64,000 nt of DNA, taken from Pagrus major. Lineage: Eukaryota > Chordata > Actinopteri > Spariformes > Sparidae. The notes beneath the pieces are model-generated. The model did no database searches. It worked only from the letters and a program-made list of their open reading frames with translations, and was not told the DNA's origin. Position numbers and translations under genes: made by a program. The stretch covers positions 15,208,110 to 15,272,109 of the forward strand of contig NC_133216.1 of the NCBI RefSeq assembly GCF_040436345.1, given 5' to 3'. Shown here one piece after another: positions 52,701-61,836 of the stretch; position 1 is the first letter of the stretch; every line of letters begins with the position of its first letter.

Positions 52701-53604
52701 GATTTTATTTTTCAGCTTTTATGTTATGTCCACGTTGCACAACTTAACCATCTCCTGTGTTCTCCCAGAGCACGGCACGCCCACCTCGGTGGCTTTTGTT
52801 GCCACTGACCCCAACCAGGTGGTGGTGTCATTTGACGGCGGTGAGACGCTGCTCTACGACCTCAACACAGAGCAGAGCACCACTGCGCTAGAGACACAGA
52901 CCAAGGATGGTATGTGTCCATCACCCAATTTCTAACATTTCCTGTCACAAGTAATAAAGTAAAGAAGTTAGATGAAGAGATAAAACAGACTTTATTAAAA
53001 TGTTTTTTTTTGTCCTTTGCAGGCAGTGAGCTGATCAACCGTGTGGTCAGTCACCCATCTGAGCCCGTCTCCATCACTGCACATGAGAACCGCACCATCC
53101 GCTTCCTAGACAACAAGACAGGTATCCGTTATTTGTCATCTTTTCACTTCCTCTGCAGACTTTGTCAAGTATGTCAATGTGTCTAAATCGGCTTCCTTTG
53201 TGCGTTTGTTCAGGTAAAGTTGTCCACTCTATGGTGGCTCACCTGGATGCGGTCACCTGTCTCACCACAGACCCTAAAGGCACTTACCTCATCTCTGGCA
53301 GTGAGTACCACAGCTGTACTGTGTCGTGATGTAGCTGAACATCTAAGAGTGAATAAGATTTCTTTACATTGTACTCCACGTTGTCCCTCATGACTTTGTT
53401 TCCTTTGCTTGCACCCACTTTCTGCCCCCTGCAGGCCACGACTGCTCGGTGCGCCTGTGGATGCTGGACAACAGGACGTGCGTGCAGGAGATCACGGCCC
53501 ACAGGAAGAAACACGACGAGGCCATTCATGACGTGGCCTTCCACCCTTCACAGCCCTTCATTGCCAGCGCCGGCGCAGATGCACTTGCCAAGATCTTTGT
53601 CTGA
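40719..53604 (+). CDS. strn4: Striatin 4 (zinedin), STRIPAK/PP2A regulatory B''' subunit
   Basis: Seventeen coding exons: 40719-41036, 48346-48449, 48599-48675, 48843-48921, 49044-49229, 50023-50200, 50291-50447, 50998-51093, 51410-51528, 51615-51790, 52161-52208, 52302-52423, 52515-52682, 52769-52909, 53023-53121, 53214-53300 and 53435-53604. Together 2325 nt, 774 residues plus stop (human about 753), all phases compatible. Striatins are cytosolic scaffolds that bring PP2A, Mob4 and GCKIII kinases together. In order: Gly/Ala/Pro-rich head with 11 alanines (46-56), caveolin-binding F83-x4-W88-x2-F91, coiled coil about 85-145, calmodulin-binding-like WKEGRQLLRKYLEEVGY, acidic tracts (exons 6-7), conserved EFDFLGSGEDGEG, then C-terminal WD40 repeats from about 450 with several W-D/W-N ends and final DALAKIFV. 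SNGP/NGPxES and tail fit STRN4 over STRN or STRN3. The weakest donor is GTAATT after 51528. Confidence 0.96.
40854..40886. repeat. GCG run encoding 11 alanines in strn4 exon 1
   Basis: GCA, eight GCG codons, GCA and GCC occur in a row, in frame, after ATG at 40851. Such runs slip easily. Confidence 0.95.
45770..46289. mobile_element. hAT-type MITE
   Basis: The left end TAGGGATGGGACAATA (45770-45785) and the right end TATCGTCCCATGCCTA (46274-46289) form 16-bp inverted repeats with two differences. They are flanked by TTGCTAAC (45762-45769) and TTGCAAAC (46290-46297), an 8-bp target duplication with one change. Eight-bp duplications and TAGGG/CAGGG ends are typical of hAT. There is no ORF in the 520 bp. 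Confidence 0.8.
47170..47196. repeat. CAG trinucleotide repeat, 9 units, strn4 intron 1
   Basis: Nine uninterrupted CAG units are followed by TAAGG on the sense strand. Confidence 0.95.
51909..52135 (-). repeat. ATTAATCGATT-type interspersed repeat in strn4 intron 10
   Basis: On the minus strand it reads GTGCTGCAACTAACGATTAC, then ATTAATCGATAAGTTGTTTG, GGTCTATAAAATGGTGAAAA, GATCAGTGTTTCC, GTCTTGTTTTGTCCACAATC and AAAGATATTCAGTTTACTGT. This order matches the abundant percomorph repeat I know. It fills most of the intron between exons 10 and 11. Confidence 0.7.
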
Positions 53605-55369
53605 CAGCACTGTCGTCGTTCTGGTGAGACGGAGTTAACTTACTATGGGAGTGCACACACAGTGAGCTGCTCTGATACAAGTCCATCAAGATTCAGAACT
53701 TTTCACTGTCTTCAGTCTTATCATTGAAAGAAGCACAATATTCAATCTTGAAGAGGAACTGTTTCTTTGTTATGGTTAGCACTTCTCAAAAGACAGCTGT
53801 GGCTCAGGGGGAGCTTTCCAGAGAAAATAACAACTAAAATGTGTCATCATCAGGGGGCATAATAAATTAAAGTGTTGTAGTCTTTAGTTTTTTTTTTTAA
53901 AGCTTGACTCATACTGGACTGGACTTAGAGTCAGGATATCTAAGCCTCTGCTGCTTCTCTTTTGACTATTCATTTTTAAAATCTGTCTCTTGCGAGTCCC
54001 CAACTTTATAAAAGTGAGATACTAAATTGATTGATGGAGCACATATTTAATCTGTCAGGTTTTTATTTCAGCATTTTTCATCTTCTTTTTTAAATAAAAA
54101 AACATACATGGATAGCTTTCATTCTGAGTACAATGGATCTGCCGTTGAGCTTTAAACATTTGCCATTTTGCAACATTTTTTTTATAGGGGTGATTTCAAT
54201 TCTAAATTAAAAAAATGTTTAAAATGAGCCTTTAATTTCAGTCCTAGAAAGCAGGATAGGTGTTTCTCCTATTTTTTTTTTTTTGTCTGTGTGTGGGCTG
54301 CTACACATACTGGAAAAAGCGTGGGGTGTTTGGAGTTGAGGAAACTCAAGCTGTTGTTGTGAAGTACCCGTCTGCTATCTACTGACTCTTCTTTCTGTTT
54401 TTGTGTATAACAATTTGTTCCCAACTGACTGGTGAAACACTGTTCTTACATTTTGTATTAATTATTTCAATTTGACCATGTGGCCATAGTGCAGTTCATT
54501 ACACAAACAAGACATGATGATTATTTCACACTTGATACCATGTGGCCCCTTTTTTTTAAGGATGAAGTAAAGATATAAATGACAGTTGTTAGGGCTGTGA
54601 TCTGTTTTTAATTCTTTATTTATGGACATTTTTCACATTATCCACATTATAAGAACTGAGGACAAAAAACACACAAAAACAGTAAATCAGTAAATCAAAG
54701 CAAATTTGCCTATTTTAAATGAAAAGTTACACATGGTACAATGTCTATGAGGGATTTGTCTGGCCACTAAATAACTTTTCACCCAATTTTGAAGTTGTAT
54801 GTCACCTAGAGACAGTATTTTGTGATGGCCTTACTTGCTGGCAGAAAGAGAAGAATTAGGCATTGTCTTTACTTAGCCCGTTTTCAGATTTTTGAAATGA
54901 TTGATGCCACTTCCTTCCAAAAAGTCTGAATAGGTGGACAAGACCCAGAAAACATGAGGAAACCAATGAACTTGACAGCCTTCCTGTCCTGGGCCGTTCA
55001 CGCACCATGACACTATGTGACCTTTAAAATCTAAAGTCGAATTGAATTGTGGATTTAGAGAACCATGACACACATAAACATTATTAGATTGTAATCCGCT
55101 GAGCTGCCGTAAATGACTACCGTTTTGGTTTCCTCACCTATAAAAACTCTTCACTCCAAATATGATTTAAAAAAAAAAAAATTATATATAATTTTGTTGT
55201 CTGCCTGCTTTATATATAATAATAACATTATGTATTGGCTTTATGTCATGAGCTGTTTGAACATCTTGTGGTCTAACTTTGTGTTTACCTTTTTTCTGCT
55301 TTTAGAGTCCTTCAAAAACAACTGGGACAAAAGAGACTGAAGACTACAGTGGACAAATTTCACCTGCTT

Positions 55370-55379
55370 ACACACACAG

Positions 55380-55416
<37 letters not shown>
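55370..55416. repeat. CA microsatellite after strn4
   Basis: This is a CA run of about 45 bp with one GT interruption. It faces the GT run at 55649-55704 in inverted orientation. Confidence 0.9.
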
Positions 55417-55418
<2 letters not shown>

Positions 55419-55645
55419 TGTCCTGCACCCCACTGGCTGGGTCATCGCCACAGGACGTCACCTCCCCTCAACCTTCCCTCACTGTTCTCTGATGCCTCAG
55501 TGACTTCTTGTAATACTAATCACTCTGCTTTTTTATATCTTTAAACTCCCGGCTGCTCCGTTTCAAATAATCATGTTTGGAGTAACACTTTTCTACACTA
55601 CAATATTCTGTTCAGCTTTTTTTTTTCTTCAGCCTATTACAAAGC

Positions 55646-55648
<3 letters not shown>

Positions 55649-55704
<56 letters not shown>
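55649..55704. repeat. GT microsatellite after strn4
   Basis: This is a GT run of about 28 units ending GTGCGC. It is the longest dinucleotide run in the window. Confidence 0.95.
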
Positions 55705-55706
<2 letters not shown>

Positions 55707-56105
55707 TTGATTTTTGCTGACACACTAACTCACATTTTCACCAAGGAAACACTCGCACTGCACAGCACACACAAATGCACCACAATTCATCCTACAGATC
55801 TTTTTTGAAGTAGTTGACAGATTGCTTGTGGCTAACATACATATGTAGGCATGACTAAAAAAAAAAAAACGGTAACCTTTCCCAGAAACCTCTTGGTGGG
55901 AATCAATGTATTACATTCCAAAGACTCCAGTAGAGCGTGTGTGTGTATTTGGGGTTGGAGAATGTCAAACGTAGATGTGTGTGTATGTGGCATGAGGAGG
56001 CACTAGACAGTCGCTAACCAGTGTTGGAACAAATAGCTTTAATTTTACAGCCAAGTCTCATCGTTTGTCTGAGTATTAAAGCGTCCCCGTGATTCTGCCT
56101 CTAGG

Positions 56106-56142
56106 TGTGTGTGTGTGTGTGTGAGTGTGTGTGTGTGTGTGC
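56106..56142. repeat. GT microsatellite
   Basis: This is a GT run with a single GA interruption (GTGAGT). Confidence 0.9.
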
Positions 56143-56978
56143 GTGATTAAATGTCACTCTGCTGTACAAGATAAACGAACACGTTTCCACAATCACGATG
56201 CATTTCTACAGATGTACAGATTGAGCTCGACTCCACAGACTGATGCTAGAAGACAGAGGTCAATCAAAGGCCGTAGACTACAGGAGTGTGAGGCGGGTCT
56301 CGACAAATGACCGATTGTGTCATTTGGTGCTTTTTACTGTACAGACGAGTGTGTGCATGTGTGTGTTTGTGTGCGCACTAGTTAAATCACGGTGCTATGA
56401 AAGACCTTGTCAGTCTTGAGTCAGAATCAGGGACCTGTTTTGTGTGTGTGTGTGCGTGTGTGAGGATGAGAGACTGTGTTTCTCACTCATCGGGCTACAG
56501 ATCTACGTCGAGTCAGTCGACTTTTTAAATGACATTTCATCGTCGAATCATTTCATTAACCGTGGTCACATTTCAGAAAGTTAACGGTCGCTGTTCTCTG
56601 AAACTGGCTCGAGGAGTGTACAGATGGTAACTGTACCACAGTGAGGACCACCTGGACCGAAAAAGTTTCCTCAGACAAGAGCTGCTCAGATTTTTTCATT
56701 TCATCTTGAAGTCAGTAGACGGTGCTCTGTTTCTGGCTCATTATTTATTCAGGCTTTTCAAAAAAGAGCTTGACGATTAAGGTTCCCTCTTCTTGTTTGA
56801 CGTGCATCAGTTGCACAGTAGCACATAACCAGGAGAGCTAATGTCTGGGAGGAATAGCTCCAGGGTGGGAAAAAGAAAAGAGAAATGGAAGTCAATTTAA
56901 AAATCAGCCATTTTTGTCATGTCAGGAAGAACATAACATTCGGCTTAGGTTGCTCCTTTGAGGACACCTCACATCTGT

Positions 56979-57016
56979 TTGCGTTCTGCAGTTATACACA
57001 TAACTGCAGGACGCAA
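56979..57016. other. 17-bp near-perfect inverted repeat (hairpin)
   Basis: TTGCGTTCTGCAGTTAT (56979-56995), loop ACAC, then ATAACTGCAGGACGCAA (57000-57016). The only non-Watson-Crick position would be a G-U pair in RNA. It lies in the region downstream of strn4. Confidence 0.85.
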
Positions 57017-58732
57017 GTTTCATTTAGGTAAAAAATTGCCCTGCAATGACTTACAAATATTTGACTGTTAATTACCTTGAGAAAAGTCTGATAAAATCTG
57101 GTGTTAAACCAGCTGGTTAAGGGGCACCCTCCTTCCTCTTCAAGATTACAGGGTCACACTAGGGGTCAGAGGTCAAAGTAGCCTAGAGGTAAACACTCCT
57201 TGCATAATCACTAGAGACACTAGTAGTCATAGTTTGAGGGTTTTTCCTCCTGAAACAGGGTGGTAGACTGTTGTCTGAATTTAGACAGAGAACCAACCGG
57301 GTGCAACTGCATTATTGCACTGCTGCTGGGCATAACGTCCTGTTATATAACTACTATTTGGCTTCACTTTGCACTACATCTAATAGTGGATGCTTGTTGC
57401 GAGGAGTGGTAGCAGACAGGGTGCAGAAATAATGTTTTTGCAGATATTTCTTATACAATCTGGAGTAAATACTACAACCTGCTGTGGCTCAGTTATCTCA
57501 CTCTGAGCTACCGCAGTACGTCCCCTCGCCGAGTATAAAGACAAATCAGTATGACACATCAAAAAAAGAAATCGAAACAGAGGTTGTAAATGATGACTAG
57601 AGATGCCATTACGTGCTGTAAATGTCCATCATTTCCTTGTTTTCTTTCTTGCATTTCTTTTCTTTTGATTATGAATATGATTATTAAGATGTAAGAATAC
57701 TGTAATATCATAAGTGAATCATTCTTCCTTGCTAGGCATAGAACTTGCTTGTGATTGATAATGGCGATGTATAGCTTGTAAAAAAGCAAAATGATTAAAA
57801 AACATGAAAAATGAAAAAAATAAGTAAAAAAAAAAAAAATCTGTTACCAGTCAGAGGCCAAGGTAAAGGACTCATTTCTTTGTGTTTTTATTTTTTTATT
57901 AGCAATTTATCACTGTGTGATATTTTGTACATCATATTAAGCTGTATTCAAACTATTTCCTCTAACTACAAGGGATAAGAGACCTGCTTTTTATTAATTT
58001 TGTTTTATTATATATTTTTGAACTGCATTCTAGCTTGTATCAGATGACTTTCTCTTTTTGTTTACGGGTCCCCTGTTGTATGTCATTAAGGAAGAAAAAA
58101 ACAAAAAATGAAGATTTTGTACAGTGAACTGAGTGTTTGTGTTGTCTTTCTTACCTTCTAACAAAGGATACAAAACTTACAAAAACAGCTGGACGCATGG
58201 CAGGATCATCCATTATACGTATTAAAACACAGATTTTTCAGTGCTTTTACATAAAGTTGGGCGACTTTCAAAACAGATTTTTCAACTGGAATGGTTAAAA
58301 GAGAAACTGAGGCTGGGATTTCCCGTCTTTCAGTCCTAATATTTGTCAAGCTGTAAAACTGCTGGATGTGGCTCTTCCCATATAAACATGTCACATCTTT
58401 TATTAGACCCTCAGTGCCTAATAAATGTCCACATCCATCAAACTCTGAGCCCGCAGTTTGTGATACAGAAGAGTTAATATGCAAAAACTGATAAAAGCCA
58501 TTCTTTAAACGATTAAACCAACACCAGCTTGATTTATATTCCCTTGAGTGTACAAAAACCCCCCATCATTTTGGTGATTACAGAGTCTTTCTTCTAAAGT
58601 TGAACTCTGCACAAACATTCTGCACAGTGAAGGCCCAACATCCAATTAAGACGGGCACACTTTTGGTCACTGGAGGGTGACTTATATTGTCAAACTACTC
58701 TTTACAAGGTCAACAATGAACTTTCCATCAAC

Positions 58733-59140
58733 ATCCTACATATAAGAAAACTTTATTGTCCATCGTATTACATAAAATGAAGATTTGCCCCCGGCATTCT
58801 GGCAGCACGATGTAAAACAAACTGTAAAGAGCAGCTAAAATACATAAAACACAAAGAATACATTTACAGTGTTCAGCGTAGTCTTCAAGAAGTGACTTCT
58901 TGTACCATTTTTTTCCTGGCCAGTGGGACCATGTGTCTCCTGCCAGATGTTGACAGCTGGAGTGATAAGTGAGTTGTTTGGGTGGGGTCACATACAGTAT
59001 ATAATATTTGGTTATACAGGATCTAGTGTTGTGATTGTTTATCTCCTGTGATCTTGCTGGCCTGGTTGATCAACTCGATCAGCTTGTTCCAGTGTCGAAC
59101 TGAGAGGTTTCAATACCAGGACAAGAAGTTACAGGTGATA
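58733..59140 (-). mobile_element. 3' end of a non-LTR retrotransposon (LINE), dead
   Basis: Read on the minus strand from 59137, the frame gives CNFLSWY, a stop, then NLSVRHWNKLIELINQASKITG. This matches the C-terminal end of fish LINE reverse-transcriptase polyproteins, which typically read FLSWYGNL...RNKL..I...ASKI.G. Further on come text like the usual terminal segment (TGGCCAGGAAAAAAATGG) and an ending GACAATAAAGTTTTCTTA near 58740, typical of such 3' ends. The TGA replaces a Gly codon, so the copy is inactive and 5'-truncated. Confidence 0.7.
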
Positions 59141-60520
59141 GGTGAGTGACCTGCAGACATGGTCAGGGTGTGTCTGGCTCCCCATGATGAGTTACCCAGA
59201 GTTCGAGTTATAATCTGAGCTTTGTGAGGGTCTCTAAAATAACTAATGTTAAGGGTGGAGATAAATAAATACTTGCCTACGGGTGCGCTCTCCGTGAGAA
59301 AGAGAATTCAAATTGTGGTAGCCCCTGCCATATCCTGTCCCAAGTATGAGACGGTCCCACATTCAGCAGCATCAGATTCGGTGGCAAAGCATAGTTCAGT
59401 AGGAAAACATGTTTCTATTAGCCTAATTGCATCATTAACTTAAAAAATACTACCTCAAAAAATGCAGTGTTTTGGATTTAAATAATAACAGATATAAGAC
59501 GTAACTATGATGAGTTTCCCTTTAAACGCAGCCATCCACGATCACATCTAATGGGTGAAACTGGTAAAGAAGCTTCTATACAACAGCCTGGCTTGGTGTT
59601 TAAAAAAAATCTCATCTTTCATTTGCTCCAACAAATGTTAGCTTATCCAACTGTGCCGTCCTGCGGCTGATTATGCACTCATGAGAGTATGTGATCTATA
59701 TTTTAGAGCCTTTGCTCCACTCCTACATCCTCACACATTCACACCACAGATGCTGTATAATTTCAGCCCCCTGGGTAAGTGAGATTTCTTAAATCTTAAA
59801 TATATATTATATGTTGATTTTCTTTCAGCCTAATTACTTAAAAATGTATTTGATAGTGTTATGTCATTTTTGGTATATCTTGGCTTACTTTATCATGCAA
59901 CACCTGACTGTTTTACCTGTGGGTACGTCTCCATTTGTAAAATGAGACCAATTCTCCAGTTAAAATGGCCTTTGGCTTCATCTCTGCTTAGAATTTGTTC
60001 ATTCATTATCCAACTGTTCCAAACATCGCCCTCTTGTGGTGGAAAGAAGAATCCTCGCAGACACTTTTAGCAGCTGCTGAGTTACTGAGATCCCTTGTCA
60101 CATCAGCATTTCAGCAGAGTGCAGTAGCAGAGTTTAAATTTGTTGTGATGAATTGGACCTGCTGAGAAGTATGATGTAACAGCTCTGGGAGGAAGATGAC
60201 GAAGTTCATGTGGTTGGTGAGTTACGGTATTACTCTCCAGCGAGGTAGAAAGTCACACTTTTCATCTGCATGCTTTCTATCCAAGAATATACTGCAGAGT
60301 CACAGTCGTGCTGGTGAGTCTGGTAACTGAGCCTAATTTCTAAGCACATCCTGCCATGTGCAAAGTGCAACCCTTCTTGCCCTGAGAGTTCCCCATCTCA
60401 CTGAAACTTGCATGAAAACAACTCTCCAATAGGTGTGGTCCTATTCTGCAGTCTGGCAGAGGTGTGCCTGCTCAAAATGCAAAGAGAAAAGGTGTTAGAG
60501 ACGACAAATAGGGCAGGAAA
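59141..60520. other. Intergenic between strn4 and prkd2, no gene seen
   Basis: No coding exon, RNA gene or clear element is visible. The only ORFs are short and unrecognised. Confidence 0.55.
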
Positions 60521-61509
60521 CACAGTTTCACAAGAGGGACAGAAAGAAGAGGGAAGATGAGGAAGAGATGGGAGGGGTTTCTGCACCCTCAGGCAGCGTA
60601 AGGGGATCTTTTGCTGGGCTGGACTGCAGGGAGGGAGCAAACAAGACGGATAACCCCAAACCAAGGAAGGGAAAGAGAGAGAGAGAGGAAAGGGAGGAGG
60701 GAGAAGTTGGAGTGCAGGGAGTCAAAAGGCGGGACTTGCCGAGAGTCTATTGGCTTCAGGCTATGTCAGTCATTTCACTTCCTCCTTGGCTGTGGCAAAA
60801 GCACAGAGGAGAGGGCAGGAGGAGGGAGGGGGAGAGGGAGGTACCCTTAGACAGCTCTCTCTCTCTCTCTCACTGTGCTTTTTCACAAAAAAGACTCAAC
60901 TGAGGCTGAAACTGAAACAGGGCAAGACTCGTAAAAGCAGAGCAGTCTCTTGCTCTCCTTCATTCTCACAGTTTCCTGTTCAAGGAGGCCATTTTGTAAC
61001 TCAGCCTGGAGAAGGAGCACAACAAAGTTTGGCATTTGTTTTTGTTTTCTCTCTCCCACGGCAGGGAGTTTCTCAATCCACTTTGGACTTTCTCCTCTGC
61101 AGAGCAACTTCTTTGGACGAGAGAGGTGAAGGAGGGAAGGAAGAAGGTGGAGGAGGAGGAGAGGAGGGTAGTTTCCCCCTCTACACCCTCTGTCTGTCTT
61201 TCTTTTAAGAGCCTTTCACGCACATTGCTCATGTTTGTCATGCCTGGACTGTGAGAGGAGTGTGCGGGCGAGAAAGCGCGAAAGAAGTGGCTGAAAGCAG
61301 GAAAAAACGCTGCTTCCTGGATAAGGATTTCTTCCTTGATCTGCTGGGAGGGGGTGGACACAGGACACAGAGGAACTCTGCTCAGTGTGTGTGTGCCCCC
61401 CTCTCTCCTCCACTGAGACAGTTTGAATGACTGTGGGTTTTCTGAGAACTCTTGACTGCCCCTGGGCGTGTGTCCGTGAGTGTATATGTTGAGAGAGTCA
61501 GGACTCCGA
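60521..61509 (+). promoter_or_regulatory. prkd2 promoter/5' UTR region
   Basis: Purine-rich GA tracts (60541-60720, 60805-60842) and a CT run (60856-60873) precede the first coding exon. A second GA-rich tract lies at 61130-61170. There is no intron boundary that I can fix, so the transcription start is unknown. Reading frames here are low-complexity (Arg/Glu/Gly) and not credible proteins. Confidence 0.4.
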
Positions 61510-61836
61510 ATGGCTAACGCGAGCCCTTGTATGCCCTCAGGGGCCATGGCTCAGGTCTTCTTTCCTCCCGGGGGCTCCTCACCGCCCGGCTCCGCTGTGA
61601 TGCAGCAGGGGACCCCCATATCAATGCCCTCTATGCCAGCTCAGGGTGGGTTTCCTGTGATGGACCTGTCACTAGGGCAGGGTCCTGGTGGGGCTTTGAT
61701 GCCTTCACTGCCTCCTACTCCAGCAGGGGTGTCCTTCATCATCCAGATCGGCCTGACCAGAGAGTCTGTCCTGATGCCCCAGAGTGCAGACCTGGCTTAT
61801 GTGAAACAAATCGCCTGCTCCATTGTCGACACAAAG
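61510..61836 (+). CDS. prkd2: Protein kinase D2, first coding exon
   Basis: Partial, 109 codons in phase 0, ending at a donor AAG|GTAGGA. The kinase is a diacylglycerol- and PKC-activated serine/threonine kinase acting at Golgi and plasma membrane; C1, PH and kinase domains lie beyond the window. The exon shows a Pro/Gly/Met-rich N terminus followed by GVSFIIQIGLTRESVLMP and AYVKQIACSIVDTK, which match the start of the PKD ubiquitin-like domain (human GVSFHIQIGLTREFVLLP and HVKQLACSIVDQK). IGLTRE rather than IGLSRE, together with the neighbour strn4, favours PRKD2 over PRKD1 or PRKD3. The start is uncertain: in-frame ATGs are at 61486 (weak context), 61510 and 61546 (GCCATGG, best Kozak). I chose 61510 as a compromise; 61546 is nearly as likely. 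Confidence 0.88.

Larger units (their letters stand above)
53605..58150 (+). other. strn4 3' UTR and flank
   Basis: The 3' UTR begins after TGA at 53602-53604. Early hexamers AATAAA occur at 53861-53866 and 54093-54098. T-rich text continues to about 58140, where a GTGTTTGTGTTGTCTTTCTT stretch resembles a downstream GU-rich element. The true length is not known. CA and GT microsatellites and a hairpin inside it are listed separately. No coding exon is seen. Confidence 0.45.

Noticed and set aside
55290-55340. Acceptor-like TTTTTTCTGCTTTTAG before AGTCCTTCAAAAACAAC as an extra strn4 coding exon
   Set aside because: The strn4 frame already ends with the conserved C terminus DALAKIFV at 53604. 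At most this could be a 3' UTR splice.
60568-61547. Several 100-190-codon ORFs in the prkd2 upstream region
   Set aside because: Low-complexity Arg/Glu/Gly or Ser/Leu frames caused by GA and CT tracts; none joins the prkd2 frame.
61510-61836. prkd1 or prkd3 instead of prkd2
   Set aside because: The IGLTRE-type motif and the position after strn4 fit prkd2; the rest of the gene is outside the window, so this is a preference, not proof.
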